Under the pieces are notes generated by a model that was not told the origin of the DNA, did no database searches, and saw only the letters and a program-made list of their open reading frames with translations. The position numbers were made by a program, and so were the translations under genes. DNA of 64,000 bases, taken from positions 1 to 64,000 of the forward strand of contig JBARZY010000121.1 of assembly GCA_049650345.1 (NCBI GenBank). Direction: 5' to 3'. Below are positions 7,503-16,926 of this stretch, in pieces. The stretch is from Glaciecola sp049650345 (GTDB taxonomy: Bacteria > Pseudomonadota > Gammaproteobacteria > Enterobacterales > Alteromonadaceae). Within the stretch, counting starts at the first letter, position 1, and every line of letters starts with the position of its first letter.

Positions 7503-8503
7503 TGCAGAAAAAGCAACAAATTATATTTTTGTTAAGTGTTGATACCGAAGAGGAATGGGATTGGGAAGGTCCTTTTCCTGAAGACAATTTTTCAGTAGAA
7601 AACCTGCATCAGTTGAACAGCTTTCAATCTTTTTGTAGCGAGCTGGGCATTAGGCCGTGCTATTTTGTTGATTATGCTGCTGCGAAAGGCTTACCGAAAC
7701 AAACCGATTTTATGGCACAAGTAGCCAGTAACAAATGCGAGATTGGGGCTCACTTGCATCCTTGGGCTAATCCGCCCTACTTTGAGCCACCTACTGAACA
7801 AAATTCTCATGTAGTTAATTTGCCTTTAGCGCAAGTTGAGCAAAAGTTAGACGCACTGCTGGCACTCTTTGCTGATGAGTTAAACTGCATCCCCAAAGCA
7901 TTCCGTTCAGGGAGATGGGGCATATCTGAAGATATTATGCAGACCCTACACTTACGCGGCTTTGATATCGATTCCAGTGTATACCCTTTTTATCGCAACG
8001 AATACTTCGACTGCTATGGCTCACCATTAGGTGCATACTGGCCAAGTGATGAAAATGTGTTACGCACGGGTTCTCAGCGCAATATTATTGAAATGCCGGT
8101 TACGGTAGGCTTTAATCGTGCACCGTTTTACAAAATGTCGCCTATTCACGATGCCGCACAACACTCGGTTTTACGACACTTTAGATCAGTGGCGCTGTTG
8201 TGGCACACACGTATGTTACGCAAGGTGTATTTTAGCCCAGAAGTAAGCAGCACCCAAAATATGATAGACGTAGCGCATAGCGCTATTAGAGATGGTCAAC
8301 GCTGCCTACATATGTTTTTTCATAGCTCTAATCTTATTGCCAACGCTACAGGCCTAGTTAATGCAAAAGATCCTCACACCCTTATATGTGAGCGCATATC
8401 AGGTGTTATTGAAAATCTACAGAAACACTACGACTTAGTGATGATGACTCCTAGTGAATACAAAGTTTTTTTACAAAATAATGAAGAACATATTGCCCCA
8501 TGA
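7502..8503 (+). CDS. Polysaccharide deacetylase family protein
   Basis: A 333-residue protein with an NodB-type fold. The motif SVDTEEEW (D14) sits at the first strand, GAHLHPW (H84, H86) forms a histidine metal site, and FRSGRWG and HMFFHSS follow. This points to a metal-dependent amidohydrolase removing N- or O-acetyl groups from a sugar, probably in the cytoplasm as no signal peptide is seen. It differs from the TIGR03006 deacetylase at 19603-20499, so the locus has two different deacetylases. A good ribosome site AAGGAAC precedes the start. Its stop overlaps the next start (ATGA). Confidence 0.78.
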   Translation: MQKKQQIIFLLSVDTEEEWDWEGPFPEDNFSVENLHQLNSFQSFCSELGIRPCYFVDYAAAKGLPKQTDFMAQVASNKCEIGAHLHPWANPPYFEPPTEQNSHVVNLPLAQVEQKLDALLALFADELNCIPKAFRSGRWGISEDIMQTLHLRGFDIDSSVYPFYRNEYFDCYGSPLGAYWPSDENVLRTGSQRNIIEMPVTVGFNRAPFYKMSPIHDAAQHSVLRHFRSVALLWHTRMLRKVYFSPEVSSTQNMIDVAHSAIRDGQRCLHMFFHSSNLIANATGLVNAKDPHTLICERISGVIENLQKHYDLVMMTPSEYKVFLQNNEEHIAP

Positions 8504-9594
8504 GTTTACATTTTTTTGCGTTAACTAACGCGCAATCAATTGATTTCCCTACAAGCGAACCCTCCTTTGGTGTAGAACAGTATCAAGCATTTATTGCACA
8601 GCACCCCAATACATCGGCATATCATGATCCTGCATGGCTCCATGCAGTGGCTAATAGCTATGGCTTTACTCCGCTTATAGTAAGTTATCAGCATAACCAT
8701 GAAACCGTCGCCGTAATGCCCGCAGTGCTGATGAAAAACCTAAAACAACAAGCACTTTTATGTTCATTACCCTATTGCGATATGGGCGGTATATTGGCGT
8801 TAACGCCAGAGAGTAAACAAAGCATGCTGCAATCGCTGATGTCTTATTGCAATCAGCATAGATGGCAGTTTGAATATCGCGAAGCCAGCAGCTTACCACC
8901 AGACAATAGCAGCGCTGACACATTTGAAGATGGTACCAAAGTACGGATGTTGTACTCCTTACTCGATAACCCCGAGGCACAGTTAGCCAGCTTTAAACCC
9001 AAGCTTCGTAGCCAAATTAAAAAAGCCGCGAAAAACGGCGTCAGCACAGAAGTTGTATCCGCTCCTACACAGGAGCATATTGACACTTTTTATGCCGTGT
9101 TTGCAAAAAACATGCGTGATTTAGGTTCGCCGGTACACAATAAAAGCTGGTTTAAAGCGATTCTCAATGCTTATGGGCAATCCGCTTTTATGGTGTTAGC
9201 CCACGCCAACAATACCTGCGTAGGCGGTGCTATTGTGTTGCACACAAACACCCATGCGGTTATCCCCTGGGCAAGTACATTGCGCGAACATAACAAACTT
9301 GCACCCAATATGGGCATGTATTGGGAAGTCATTAGTGAAGTCATTCGACGCGGTATATGCGAATTTGATTTTGGGCGTTCGGGGTTTAATGAGGGCACTT
9401 ACCGATTTAAAAAGCAGTGGGGTGCTCAAGCAAGCGAATTAATATGGCAAAACATGGTGAATACGCAACTCGAGCTTGAAGCCACTAGCGAAAAGTCATC
9501 ATCGCGCGCCCTAGTCGAAAAAACATGGCAAAAACTTCCCTTGAGCGTTACCACAGCGGTAGGCCCGGTTATTCGAAAATACATTAGCTTATAG
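8500..9594 (+). CDS. FemAB family protein associated with the XrtA/PEP-CTERM system
   Basis: A 364-residue protein with two GNAT-like subdomains. Recognisable blocks are YHDPAWLHAVANSYGF near the N-terminus, LPYCDMGGIL, KPKLRSQIKKAAKNG, and FDFGRSGFNEGTYRFKKQWG near the C-terminus. These match the FemAB-like proteins of exosortase loci (TIGR03019). FemAB relatives transfer amino acids from aminoacyl-tRNA to peptidoglycan; members in polysaccharide loci are assumed to modify sugars, but their reaction is not known. It overlaps the deacetylase by 4 nt and is followed 7 nt later by the amidotransferase, so the four genes form one transcript. Confidence 0.82.
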   Translation: MSLHFFALTNAQSIDFPTSEPSFGVEQYQAFIAQHPNTSAYHDPAWLHAVANSYGFTPLIVSYQHNHETVAVMPAVLMKNLKQQALLCSLPYCDMGGILALTPESKQSMLQSLMSYCNQHRWQFEYREASSLPPDNSSADTFEDGTKVRMLYSLLDNPEAQLASFKPKLRSQIKKAAKNGVSTEVVSAPTQEHIDTFYAVFAKNMRDLGSPVHNKSWFKAILNAYGQSAFMVLAHANNTCVGGAIVLHTNTHAVIPWASTLREHNKLAPNMGMYWEVISEVIRRGICEFDFGRSGFNEGTYRFKKQWGAQASELIWQNMVNTQLELEATSEKSSSRALVEKTWQKLPLSVTTAVGPVIRKYISL

Positions 9595-9601
9595 GATTAT
9601 T

Positions 9602-11500
9602 ATGTGCGGCATTGCTGGTTTTTTAACGCAAAACAATCAATCATTTAACACCCAAAGTTTAATCGATATGGGCAATGCAATCGCCCATAGAGGCCCTGAC
9701 GCACACGGTGAATACTTAGATGAAACCGTGGGCTTGTGCCACCGCCGGTTAAGCATATTAGATTTATCACCCGCCGGTAACCAACCCATGTTTTCAGACG
9801 ATGAAAACATCGTCATTGTATTTAATGGCGAAATATATAACTTTTTAGACTTGAAACAAGACCTTGAAGCAGAAGGCGTGCGATTTAAGTCGGGCACAGA
9901 CACCGAAGTTATTATAAGACTGTATGAAAAATACGGCGTAGAATGTCTTCCTTTTTTAAACGGTATGTTTGCCTTTGCGTTGTGGGATAAACGCGCACAA
10001 AAATTGTTTATCGCCCGCGATCGTTTAGGTAAAAAACCCCTTTACTATTATAAGCATAACGGGCAGTTTTCTTTTGCATCTGAAATTAAAGCGCTGTTGG
10101 CCTTACCTAATATTAATAAAGATATTCGCTTAGACGCTGTGCATGATTTTTTTGCGTATCAGTATATTCCCGATCCCAAGAGTATTTTTACGCATGTGCA
10201 TAAGTTACCACCGGCTCATTACATGACCATTGTGAACGGTGATATCGATATTCAAGAATATTGGCGACTCAGCTTCGCCAACAACCATGAAAATGCAAAA
10301 ACCGAGCAAGAGCAACAAAATGCCATATCACACGTACGCGAACTGATTAAGCAAACCACGAAACGTCGTATGATAAGTGATGTGCCCTTGGGTGCTTTTT
10401 TAAGTGGTGGCGTAGATTCCAGTGGTGTGGTTGCTACCATGGCGGGTTTATCAAAAAAAGCCATCAAAACCTGTACCATTGCTTTTGATAACAAAAAGTT
10501 CAATGAAGCCGAATTTGCCAAGTCGGTGGCACAGCAGTACCAAACCGAACACCATGAATTTTTAGTACACCAGAATGTGGCCGATACGCTGCATACCATT
10601 GTGGGTTATTTTGATGAGCCCTTTGCCGACCCATCTCTTGTTCCCACTTACTTTGTCTCTGAGTTAGCGCGCAAAGAAGTAACCGTAGCCATTGCAGGCG
10701 ACGGTGGCGACGAGGTGTTTGGTGGCTATGAAAAATACCATACTGATTTTGTTGAAAACCGCCTGAGAAGTAAATTTCCTAAGGTCATTAGAGAACAGAT
10801 TTTTCCTGTGTTGGCCAGCCTATGCGGCAAAATCAATATCAATGCGTGTCAACGCGCTAAAAACTTATTAAACAGCTTAAGCTTATCGCCAGAAATGGGC
10901 TTTTATGTGACCAATAGTTTTATGAGCGATGAACAATGGAAATCTTTAGCTCGACCTGAAGTTAAGCAAGTATTAGGCGATTACCATCCATCTTCATACA
11001 CGCTACAACACTACCACCAAGCAGATGGTCCAGATCATTTTAGCAAGGTGCTATACACCGACATGAAAACCTATCTAACCGGCGGTATATTAGTTAAAGT
11101 AGATAGAATGAGTATGGCGCATTCATTAGAAGTGCGTGCACCAATATTAGATACCCAAGTTATTGAATATGCCGCTAGTTTACCCACGCATATGAAATAC
11201 AACAATAAAGAAAAGAAGTACGCCCTGAAAGAGGCATTTAAACCTTATTTAAATGACGATATTTTATACAGAAAGAAAATGGGCTTTTCGGTGCCTTTGG
11301 CACAATGGCTGCGCACTGAAATAAAAGACATCGCTGAACAATACCTCATTAGCGACTGCCAAGGCTTAATTCAATATTTTGATACGGCACAAGTCCAGAA
11401 GCTTTGGCAGGAACACCAACATAACAAACGCGATCACAGTACCATCTTGTGGTCTATGCTAATGTTTGAGATGTGGTGGCAACGGTTTATGACAACGTAG
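9602..11500 (+). CDS. Asparagine-synthase-type amidotransferase of the XrtA locus
   Basis: A 632-residue protein starting MCGIAGF. After removal of Met, the Cys is the N-terminal nucleophile of the class II glutamine amidotransferase domain (also RGPD and NGEIYNF). The second half is an asparagine-synthetase ATP-pyrophosphatase domain with the PP-loop LSGGVDSSG near residue 265 and AIAGDGGDEVFGGY. It is the size and type of the exosortase A-associated amidotransferase 1 (TIGR03108). In such loci it is thought to amidate a uronic acid or similar sugar with ammonia from glutamine, rather than to make free asparagine. It is the last gene of the operon and ends 3 nt before a convergent gene. Confidence 0.88.
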   Translation: MCGIAGFLTQNNQSFNTQSLIDMGNAIAHRGPDAHGEYLDETVGLCHRRLSILDLSPAGNQPMFSDDENIVIVFNGEIYNFLDLKQDLEAEGVRFKSGTDTEVIIRLYEKYGVECLPFLNGMFAFALWDKRAQKLFIARDRLGKKPLYYYKHNGQFSFASEIKALLALPNINKDIRLDAVHDFFAYQYIPDPKSIFTHVHKLPPAHYMTIVNGDIDIQEYWRLSFANNHENAKTEQEQQNAISHVRELIKQTTKRRMISDVPLGAFLSGGVDSSGVVATMAGLSKKAIKTCTIAFDNKKFNEAEFAKSVAQQYQTEHHEFLVHQNVADTLHTIVGYFDEPFADPSLVPTYFVSELARKEVTVAIAGDGGDEVFGGYEKYHTDFVENRLRSKFPKVIREQIFPVLASLCGKININACQRAKNLLNSLSLSPEMGFYVTNSFMSDEQWKSLARPEVKQVLGDYHPSSYTLQHYHQADGPDHFSKVLYTDMKTYLTGGILVKVDRMSMAHSLEVRAPILDTQVIEYAASLPTHMKYNNKEKKYALKEAFKPYLNDDILYRKKMGFSVPLAQWLRTEIKDIAEQYLISDCQGLIQYFDTAQVQKLWQEHQHNKRDHSTILWSMLMFEMWWQRFMTT

Positions 11501-11503
11501 CAA

Positions 11504-12319
11504 CTATCGTTTGCCTAAAACTGAAACCATGCCCCATAAGCCAACTATTATTAATAAGAGCGGTATTGACCATTTCATAATGTATGACAGCTTTTCGAAA
11601 TAGAATTTTTTAGTAATAAAATGTTGTGGCCCGTCCCAAAGCTCGTATTCTTGTGTGTATTGTTGATTAAAAAATAGTTCATCAGACAATGGATAACCAG
11701 CATTAGAATAAGCTTTGCTATGAAGGTGCGCACTACTGCGCAGTTGCTCAGGACTGGCACTGAAATACACGCCAAAATCGGGGTCAAAAATATAGTCTTG
11801 GCCATCAACATTGGCACTGATAACAACATGACCACTGAATGACATTATTTTTGCGGTGATATCGTTTTGGGCCAACAATTGGTGCATTAAGATGGAAGCA
11901 TCACCACATAATCCTATGCCTCGCTCCATGCTTTTGTAAGGACTGGAGTAATGATACCGCTCAAATTCAGGGATCCCAGAAAAACGGCCCATAAGATGTA
12001 ACACCCAATTTTCCCACACTGGCACAAGCTGATTAAATTGTTCAGGGGGATAATCAAACCAATGAATGTGCGCAATACCATCAGCAATTACTTTGGTTAA
12101 GCGTTGACTATACGATAGGCTACTTTCATTCTGTAGCTTAAGCACGCCAGTGAGTAAATTAGCATGGTCAAGCACCACATCTGATTGACCAAAGCGAAGA
12201 TGTTCGAGTTGAATGTTGCTTGGACGCAACACTTGCGATAAACCAAACAAGTTAACGGTCATTAAAGCCATGCCGCTAAATAGCAATACCGTAAATGCCG
12301 CTTTTCTTGCTTGTCTCAT
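11504..12319 (-). CDS. Membrane-anchored transglutaminase-like protein
   Basis: A 271-residue protein with a hydrophobic N-terminal segment (residues 9-26) and a C-terminal one (IPLLLIIVGLWGMVSVL). The domain between them would face the periplasm. It shows a transglutaminase-like catalytic triad in order: C138 in GIGLCGDAS, H164 in SFSGHVV and D179 in YIFDPDFG. Bacterial members of this superfamily are mostly cysteine proteases or amide-bond-processing enzymes. It sits alone on the minus strand between two plus-strand exopolysaccharide operons, and its promoter region is shared with the glycosyltransferase at 12469. A role in processing a surface protein or polysaccharide-linked amide is possible, but only inferred. 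Confidence 0.7.
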   Translation of the reverse strand: MRQARKAAFTVLLFSGMALMTVNLFGLSQVLRPSNIQLEHLRFGQSDVVLDHANLLTGVLKLQNESSLSYSQRLTKVIADGIAHIHWFDYPPEQFNQLVPVWENWVLHLMGRFSGIPEFERYHYSSPYKSMERGIGLCGDASILMHQLLAQNDITAKIMSFSGHVVISANVDGQDYIFDPDFGVYFSASPEQLRSSAHLHSKAYSNAGYPLSDELFFNQQYTQEYELWDGPQHFITKKFYFEKLSYIMKWSIPLLLIIVGLWGMVSVLGKR

Positions 12320-12362
12320 GTGTACAACCTAATTAAACTTTCATGCAAATTATGCAGATATA

Positions 12363-12377
12363 TTGCTATGATAGCAA
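12363..12377. promoter_or_regulatory. Palindromic operator candidate TTGCTATGATAGCAA
   Basis: This is the core of a perfect 17-bp palindrome (ATTGCTAT-G-ATAGCAAT at 12362-12378) in the divergent region between the transglutaminase-like gene and the glycosyltransferase at 12469. It shares 13 of 15 positions with 6225-6239. The TATGAT inside it resembles a -10 box, so binding could block transcription. Confidence 0.5.
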
Positions 12378-12468
12378 TTAAAGCATTTGTTTTAGGACGC
12401 GTGGAACTGTTAGCGCTTGTTATTCTTACTAAAACCGTTAAGTTAATCTTCAAGATCAAGGCAAATAA

Positions 12469-13578
12469 GTGACTCCAATAAATATTCTTCATATTACTTA
12501 CGATATGCGCATTGGCGGCACCGAAATGGTTATTAAGAACATCATCGACAGTTCTGATCCACGCCAGTACAACATGTCTGTATTTTGCATTGAAGCGCCC
12601 TTAGGCCCATGGGGTCAGCAAATGCAAGAAAACGGGCTAAAAGTGTACATGCACCCGCGACAACCGGGGTTCGATCGTTCACTCATTAGCGCAATTGCAA
12701 ACTGTGTAAAAGCGAACAATATCGATATAGTGCATTGCCATCAATACACGCCTTGGGTATACGGTACGCTGGCCTGCGCGCTTGGTAAAACGCGGGTAAT
12801 ATTTACTGAACATGGTCGTTTTTATCCTGATTCAAGCAGTTGGAAACGCAGGTTTGTTAACCCCATTTTGGCTGCCTTAACACACAAAATTACCGCTATA
12901 TCAAAAGCCACCAAGCAAGCACTAGTAGACTACGAATTTTTGCGTGCAAGCAAAATTGAGGTGATATACAACGGCATAACAGGGATTGAAAGTAACCCGA
13001 AGGCAAAGCAATCTATTCGTGAAGAACTTGGTATTTCAGCAAATACATTTTTATTGGGCACCGTCGCTCGGCTCGACCCTATTAAAAATCACCTAATGAT
13101 GATTAAAGGCGTAAAACGGTGTATTAACCAAGGCCTCGATGTACACTTGGTGATTGTGGGTGACGGTGAGATGCGCGGCGACATTACCGAGCTTATTAGT
13201 ACATTTAAATTACACAAGCATGTTTCTTTAGTTGGCTATAAAACCAATCCCAGTGAATATTTAAACGCCTTTGACCTGTATTTATTAACGTCTTTTAGCG
13301 AAGGCACGTCAATGACATTACTCGAAGCCATGAGTATAGGTTTGCCCAGTATTGCAACTAAGGTGGGCGGCAACCCTGAGATTATTGTACATAACGAAAA
13401 CGGTCGTATTATTGCCAGTGATGATGACCTTGCGTTATATGAACAAATTTCGGCACTGATGCAAAACAATAGTATTATGCAGGCATACTCTGACGACAAC
13501 TTACATAAGTTTGATCAACACTTCACCGGCAAAATAATGTGTCAACAATACGCTAATTTGTATGCTGTACCTAAATAG
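12469..13578 (+). CDS. Glycosyltransferase family 4
   Basis: A 369-residue GT-B glycosyltransferase. The N-terminal ILHITYDMRIGGTEMVI carries the glycine loop. FTEHGRFYPD and NGITGI lie in the linker, and ARLDPIKNH plus SFSEGTSMTLLEAMSIGLPSI form the donor-binding domain with the EX7E motif. It resembles the TIGR03088-type transferases of XrtA loci, though I cannot assign the subfamily with certainty. The start is a GTG at 12469. It leads an operon with the flippase (12-nt gap), a TIGR03087 glycosyltransferase and an acyltransferase. Confidence 0.83.
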   Translation: MTPINILHITYDMRIGGTEMVIKNIIDSSDPRQYNMSVFCIEAPLGPWGQQMQENGLKVYMHPRQPGFDRSLISAIANCVKANNIDIVHCHQYTPWVYGTLACALGKTRVIFTEHGRFYPDSSSWKRRFVNPILAALTHKITAISKATKQALVDYEFLRASKIEVIYNGITGIESNPKAKQSIREELGISANTFLLGTVARLDPIKNHLMMIKGVKRCINQGLDVHLVIVGDGEMRGDITELISTFKLHKHVSLVGYKTNPSEYLNAFDLYLLTSFSEGTSMTLLEAMSIGLPSIATKVGGNPEIIVHNENGRIIASDDDLALYEQISALMQNNSIMQAYSDDNLHKFDQHFTGKIMCQQYANLYAVPK

Positions 13579-13589
13579 ATCATCGCACA

Positions 13590-15074
13590 GTGAGTAAGCA
13601 CTCTTTACGTCATCACCCTGCACTGATGAGTGCATTTATGCTGCTTGGCAGTGGATTGATGCAGCGTTTAATTGGCTTATTCAGCACCCTTGTGCTTGCC
13701 CGTATATTATTACCTGAAGACTTTGCTGTAGTGGCGATTGCTACGTTGGTGGTAATGTTTGTTGAAGTATTTACAAATACCGGCAGCGAACAATATGTAT
13801 TAAGCCGAGCGGTCGCCTCAAAAGCACTGGTTAATACCGCATGGACACTTGATCTACTGGTAAAAGGTGCAGCAAGCGCGGTGATACTATTGCTGGCCTA
13901 CCCTATCAGTTATTTTTATAGCCAAGGCGACTTAGTATTGGTGGTAGCGACCCTCAGTATTAGTCCTATTATGACAGGTGCAATCAATCCAGGCCTATGG
14001 CGCTTAAAACGCGCACAGCGTTATCAATATGTGGTGCTGGTACAAATAGTATCAAAACTAATTGGTGTGATTACCACCATCGCCATTGCAGTGCTATACA
14101 AAAGTTATTGGGCGCTTATTATTGGGCAACTTGCCACGGTAGGACTCGCGTTTTGTTTAAGCTATGTATTTTGTAGTTACCGTCCTCGCCTATCATTAAT
14201 ACACATCAATAAACAACTGGCTTTCAGTAGCTTCATGATAGGCCAAGAGTTATTTGGTTATGTAAAAGCCAATATCGATTCATTTTTTGTGAGCAAATAC
14301 TATTCTAATGCGGTGTTCGGGCATTTTCATATTATGAAATATATCTCAGTTATCCCCTCTTTGAATATTATGCTGCCTATATCTGAGCCCTTGTTAGTTG
14401 AAATGTCTAAAGACCAAAATAACCCTGAGCAACAGTGTTTTAAGTATACACTCACGTTTTTAATGCTCTCGCTTGTGGCCATTCCTATCTCTATTTTCAT
14501 GTTTATGTGCAGTAAAGAGATTGTACTGGTCGTATTAGGGCAATCATGGGTGGAGTATCACAGTATATTGGGCTACATGGGTTTATTGGTGAGTTCGTTT
14601 TTTGTTGCCACCCACTGTAAGCGAGCCTTAATGGTGCTAAGCAAAACAAATTTTGTTTTTGCTTATGAAATCTTCGCTTTAGTATTAGTGTGTATTGCCG
14701 TGGGTATCAACCTTGATTCAAGCGTTATTAAATTGGTGCAAGAACGCGTACTTGTAGAATTAGCAGCAGCGATGTTATTTTTTGTGTGCACCACTGCATA
14801 CTTTTTACGTCAGCGCAGTGGTTATTTTGTGCGTCGGTGCCTGCCGGTTATAGTGATGTATACAGCACTGGGCAGCAGTTTTTACTACATTAATATATGG
14901 TTAAACCAATACATTTCTCAGGTTGTATTAGCCCTGTTATGTAACGCCCTTGCTTTTATTGCCTTATTTATTGGCATTGGCTTTATTGCATACAAAAGCT
15001 ATTATAAAAACACGTTGGAAGGCGCTCGAATACTGGCTGTCTTTAGCAAGCTGGTAAAAAAAAGCGCTGAGTAA
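13590..15074 (+). CDS. Polysaccharide (oligosaccharide) flippase, Wzx/PST type
   Basis: A 494-residue integral membrane protein with about twelve to fourteen hydrophobic segments. The N-terminal pattern FMLLGSGLMQRLIGLFSTLVLARILLPEDF (read in shorter blocks: GSGLMQRL, LARILLPEDF) is typical of the polysaccharide transporter/MATE-like family. It would flip lipid-linked repeat units from the cytoplasmic to the periplasmic face of the inner membrane. The start is a GTG with only a weak ribosome site, consistent with coupling to the preceding gene 11 nt upstream. No Wzy polymerase accompanies it in this window. Confidence 0.85.
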   Translation: MSKHSLRHHPALMSAFMLLGSGLMQRLIGLFSTLVLARILLPEDFAVVAIATLVVMFVEVFTNTGSEQYVLSRAVASKALVNTAWTLDLLVKGAASAVILLLAYPISYFYSQGDLVLVVATLSISPIMTGAINPGLWRLKRAQRYQYVVLVQIVSKLIGVITTIAIAVLYKSYWALIIGQLATVGLAFCLSYVFCSYRPRLSLIHINKQLAFSSFMIGQELFGYVKANIDSFFVSKYYSNAVFGHFHIMKYISVIPSLNIMLPISEPLLVEMSKDQNNPEQQCFKYTLTFLMLSLVAIPISIFMFMCSKEIVLVVLGQSWVEYHSILGYMGLLVSSFFVATHCKRALMVLSKTNFVFAYEIFALVLVCIAVGINLDSSVIKLVQERVLVELAAAMLFFVCTTAYFLRQRSGYFVRRCLPVIVMYTALGSSFYYINIWLNQYISQVVLALLCNALAFIALFIGIGFIAYKSYYKNTLEGARILAVFSKLVKKSAE

Positions 15075-15122
15075 TTAGCCCGTCGTTAGTGCCGTACATG
15101 TATTATTTGCAAGGAACCTTTT

Positions 15123-16325
15123 GTGCATATTGTTTTTTTGAGTCAACGTATCCCCTATCCTCCCAACAAAGGGGAAAAGCTACGCACATATCACCAAATA
15201 GAACATCTACACAGCCTAGGGCATCGTATTACAGTGCTAGCACCCTGCGCCAGCCTTGAGGAACAAAACAATGCAAATGCCTTGTCTCAGCATTTGAACA
15301 TTGAGGTACACACTGCAAACCTTCCTAATAAATTGTCTAGGCTTGTTAGAGCACTGTTAACAGGTAGCTCTTTTAGTGAAGCAAACTTTTATTCTCCTAA
15401 GCTGGTTAAATTACTGCAACAACAGATTAATGATTGCGATGCCCTAATTGTTACGGCCTCTTCTCTGGCGCCCTATATTACTCGTGTTAGCAATACTAAT
15501 GATATACTGATGTTAATGGACTTTATGGACGTTGATTCCGATAAATGGCAGCAATATGCGCTTGCCTCGTCTTGGCCTAAAAAATGGGTATATTCACGTG
15601 AATCCGCAAAAATTAAACAACTTGAGCAACACACAGTAAAACACTTTGAGCACAGTTTTTTAATCGCCCAGGCGGAAGTAGACTTGTTTACAAAGCACGT
15701 TTGCGCGTCGAATAAACTGAGTGTGTTAGGCAACGGCATTGACCATCGCCTGTTTGCTCCTGGCGCCGATAAATCGCACAACGCTAACGAGCCAGTGTTT
15801 TTCTTTGCCGGTGTTATGGATTATAAACCCAATATTGATGCCGTACATTGGTTTGTGGAGCATTGCTGGCCAAACATTATAGCAGTGCACCCAAAAGCCA
15901 GTTTTGTTATTGGAGGCATGAATCCGGTAAAATCTATCAATGCATTAGCACAGCAACCCAATATCACAGTAACGGGGTTTGTTGATGATATTATCCCTTA
16001 TTTTCAACAAGCAACGGTATTTATTGCACCATTTCAAATTGCGCGTGGCGTACAAAATAAAGTGCTTCAGGCTATGTCATGTGCATTAGCCGTAGTAACA
16101 ACCCCAATGGGCGCTGAGGGCATTTTGCATACTCATGGTGAAAATATGATGGTGGCTACAGACGCCAGTAGTTTTAGCCAACACTGTATTGCATTAGCCA
16201 GCAATGCCACACAATGCCAACAGTTAGGTGACGCTGCCCGCGAGGTAATTTTAAACAACTATGCGTGGCCTAGTGTACTAGCACCGCTTGTGAAAGTATT
16301 ACAAGCCAACCATAAAGGCGAATAA
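15123..16325 (+). CDS. XrtA-system glycosyltransferase (TIGR03087 type)
   Basis: A 400-residue glycosyltransferase. The N-terminus LSQRIPYPPNKGEKLRTYH is the signature of the TIGR03087/stp1 family, found with exosortase A polysaccharide loci. The donor domain shows VFFFAGVMDYKPNIDAV, VTGFVDDIIPYF and APFQIARGVQNKVLQAM. The start is a GTG at 15123 with a good AAGGAAC ribosome site. It is third in the operon, 6 nt before the acyltransferase. The transferred sugar is unknown. Confidence 0.87.
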   Translation: MHIVFLSQRIPYPPNKGEKLRTYHQIEHLHSLGHRITVLAPCASLEEQNNANALSQHLNIEVHTANLPNKLSRLVRALLTGSSFSEANFYSPKLVKLLQQQINDCDALIVTASSLAPYITRVSNTNDILMLMDFMDVDSDKWQQYALASSWPKKWVYSRESAKIKQLEQHTVKHFEHSFLIAQAEVDLFTKHVCASNKLSVLGNGIDHRLFAPGADKSHNANEPVFFFAGVMDYKPNIDAVHWFVEHCWPNIIAVHPKASFVIGGMNPVKSINALAQQPNITVTGFVDDIIPYFQQATVFIAPFQIARGVQNKVLQAMSCALAVVTTPMGAEGILHTHGENMMVATDASSFSQHCIALASNATQCQQLGDAAREVILNNYAWPSVLAPLVKVLQANHKGE

Positions 16326-16331
16326 GCGCTT

Positions 16332-16910
16332 ATGAAATCTATCGTGAAAACCATTGCTCAACTTATATTTGCGTTATTAGCCTTGCCTTTAGTGTTGTTG
16401 TATTGGCTATTTAGCGCACTAGGCAACAAAAATGCCGTACTTGCCAGCTTTAGTCAGTTGTTGTCTTTGCTACCTGGCATGCTGGGCGTGTACTTTCGCG
16501 CGGGATTTTATCGGTATACCCTAAGCCATTGCAGTCCCGATGCCGTTATCTCGTTTGCAACGCTATTATGCCAACAGAATATTTCCATTCATCAAGGTGT
16601 GTACATTGGTCCACAGTGTAATATTGGGAAATGTGAAATTGGCAAAGATACGCTGTTAGGCAGTGGTGTGCATATAATGAGTGGCAAAGGCCAACACAAT
16701 ATTAGTGACAGCGACACGCCCATAAAGCATCAAGGTGGCAGTTTTACCAAAGTAAAGGTGGGCGAAAATTGCTGGTTAGGAAACGGTGCGTTAATTATGG
16801 CCGATGTTGGCAACAACAGCGTAGTTGCTGCAGGGGCTGTTGTTATTAACGATGTCCCCAGTAATAGTATTGTTGCCGGTAACCCGGCAACAGTCATTAA
16901 AAAACGATAA
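16332..16910 (+). CDS. Left-handed beta-helix (hexapeptide) acyltransferase
   Basis: A 192-residue protein with a hydrophobic N-terminus (residues 9-31) and a C-terminal hexapeptide-repeat domain (about residues 90-190). Repeats such as IHQGVYIGPQCNIGKC, VGENCWLGNGALIMADV and the ending SIVAGNPATVIKKR are like serine/maltose O-acetyltransferases and WcaF-type enzymes. It probably O-acetylates a sugar of the polysaccharide using acetyl-CoA. It is the last gene of the operon, convergent with the glycosyltransferase at 16927, 16 nt away. Confidence 0.8.
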   Translation: MKSIVKTIAQLIFALLALPLVLLYWLFSALGNKNAVLASFSQLLSLLPGMLGVYFRAGFYRYTLSHCSPDAVISFATLLCQQNISIHQGVYIGPQCNIGKCEIGKDTLLGSGVHIMSGKGQHNISDSDTPIKHQGGSFTKVKVGENCWLGNGALIMADVGNNSVVAAGAVVINDVPSNSIVAGNPATVIKKR

Positions 16911-16926
16911 CGGCTGCTTTTTAATT

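Noticed and set aside
12402..12417. Sigma-54-like sequence TGGAACTGTTAGCGCT before the glycosyltransferase at 12469
   Set aside because: GG and GC are spaced correctly but the -12 box is GCGC, not TTGC, and no 18-bp upstream element is present.
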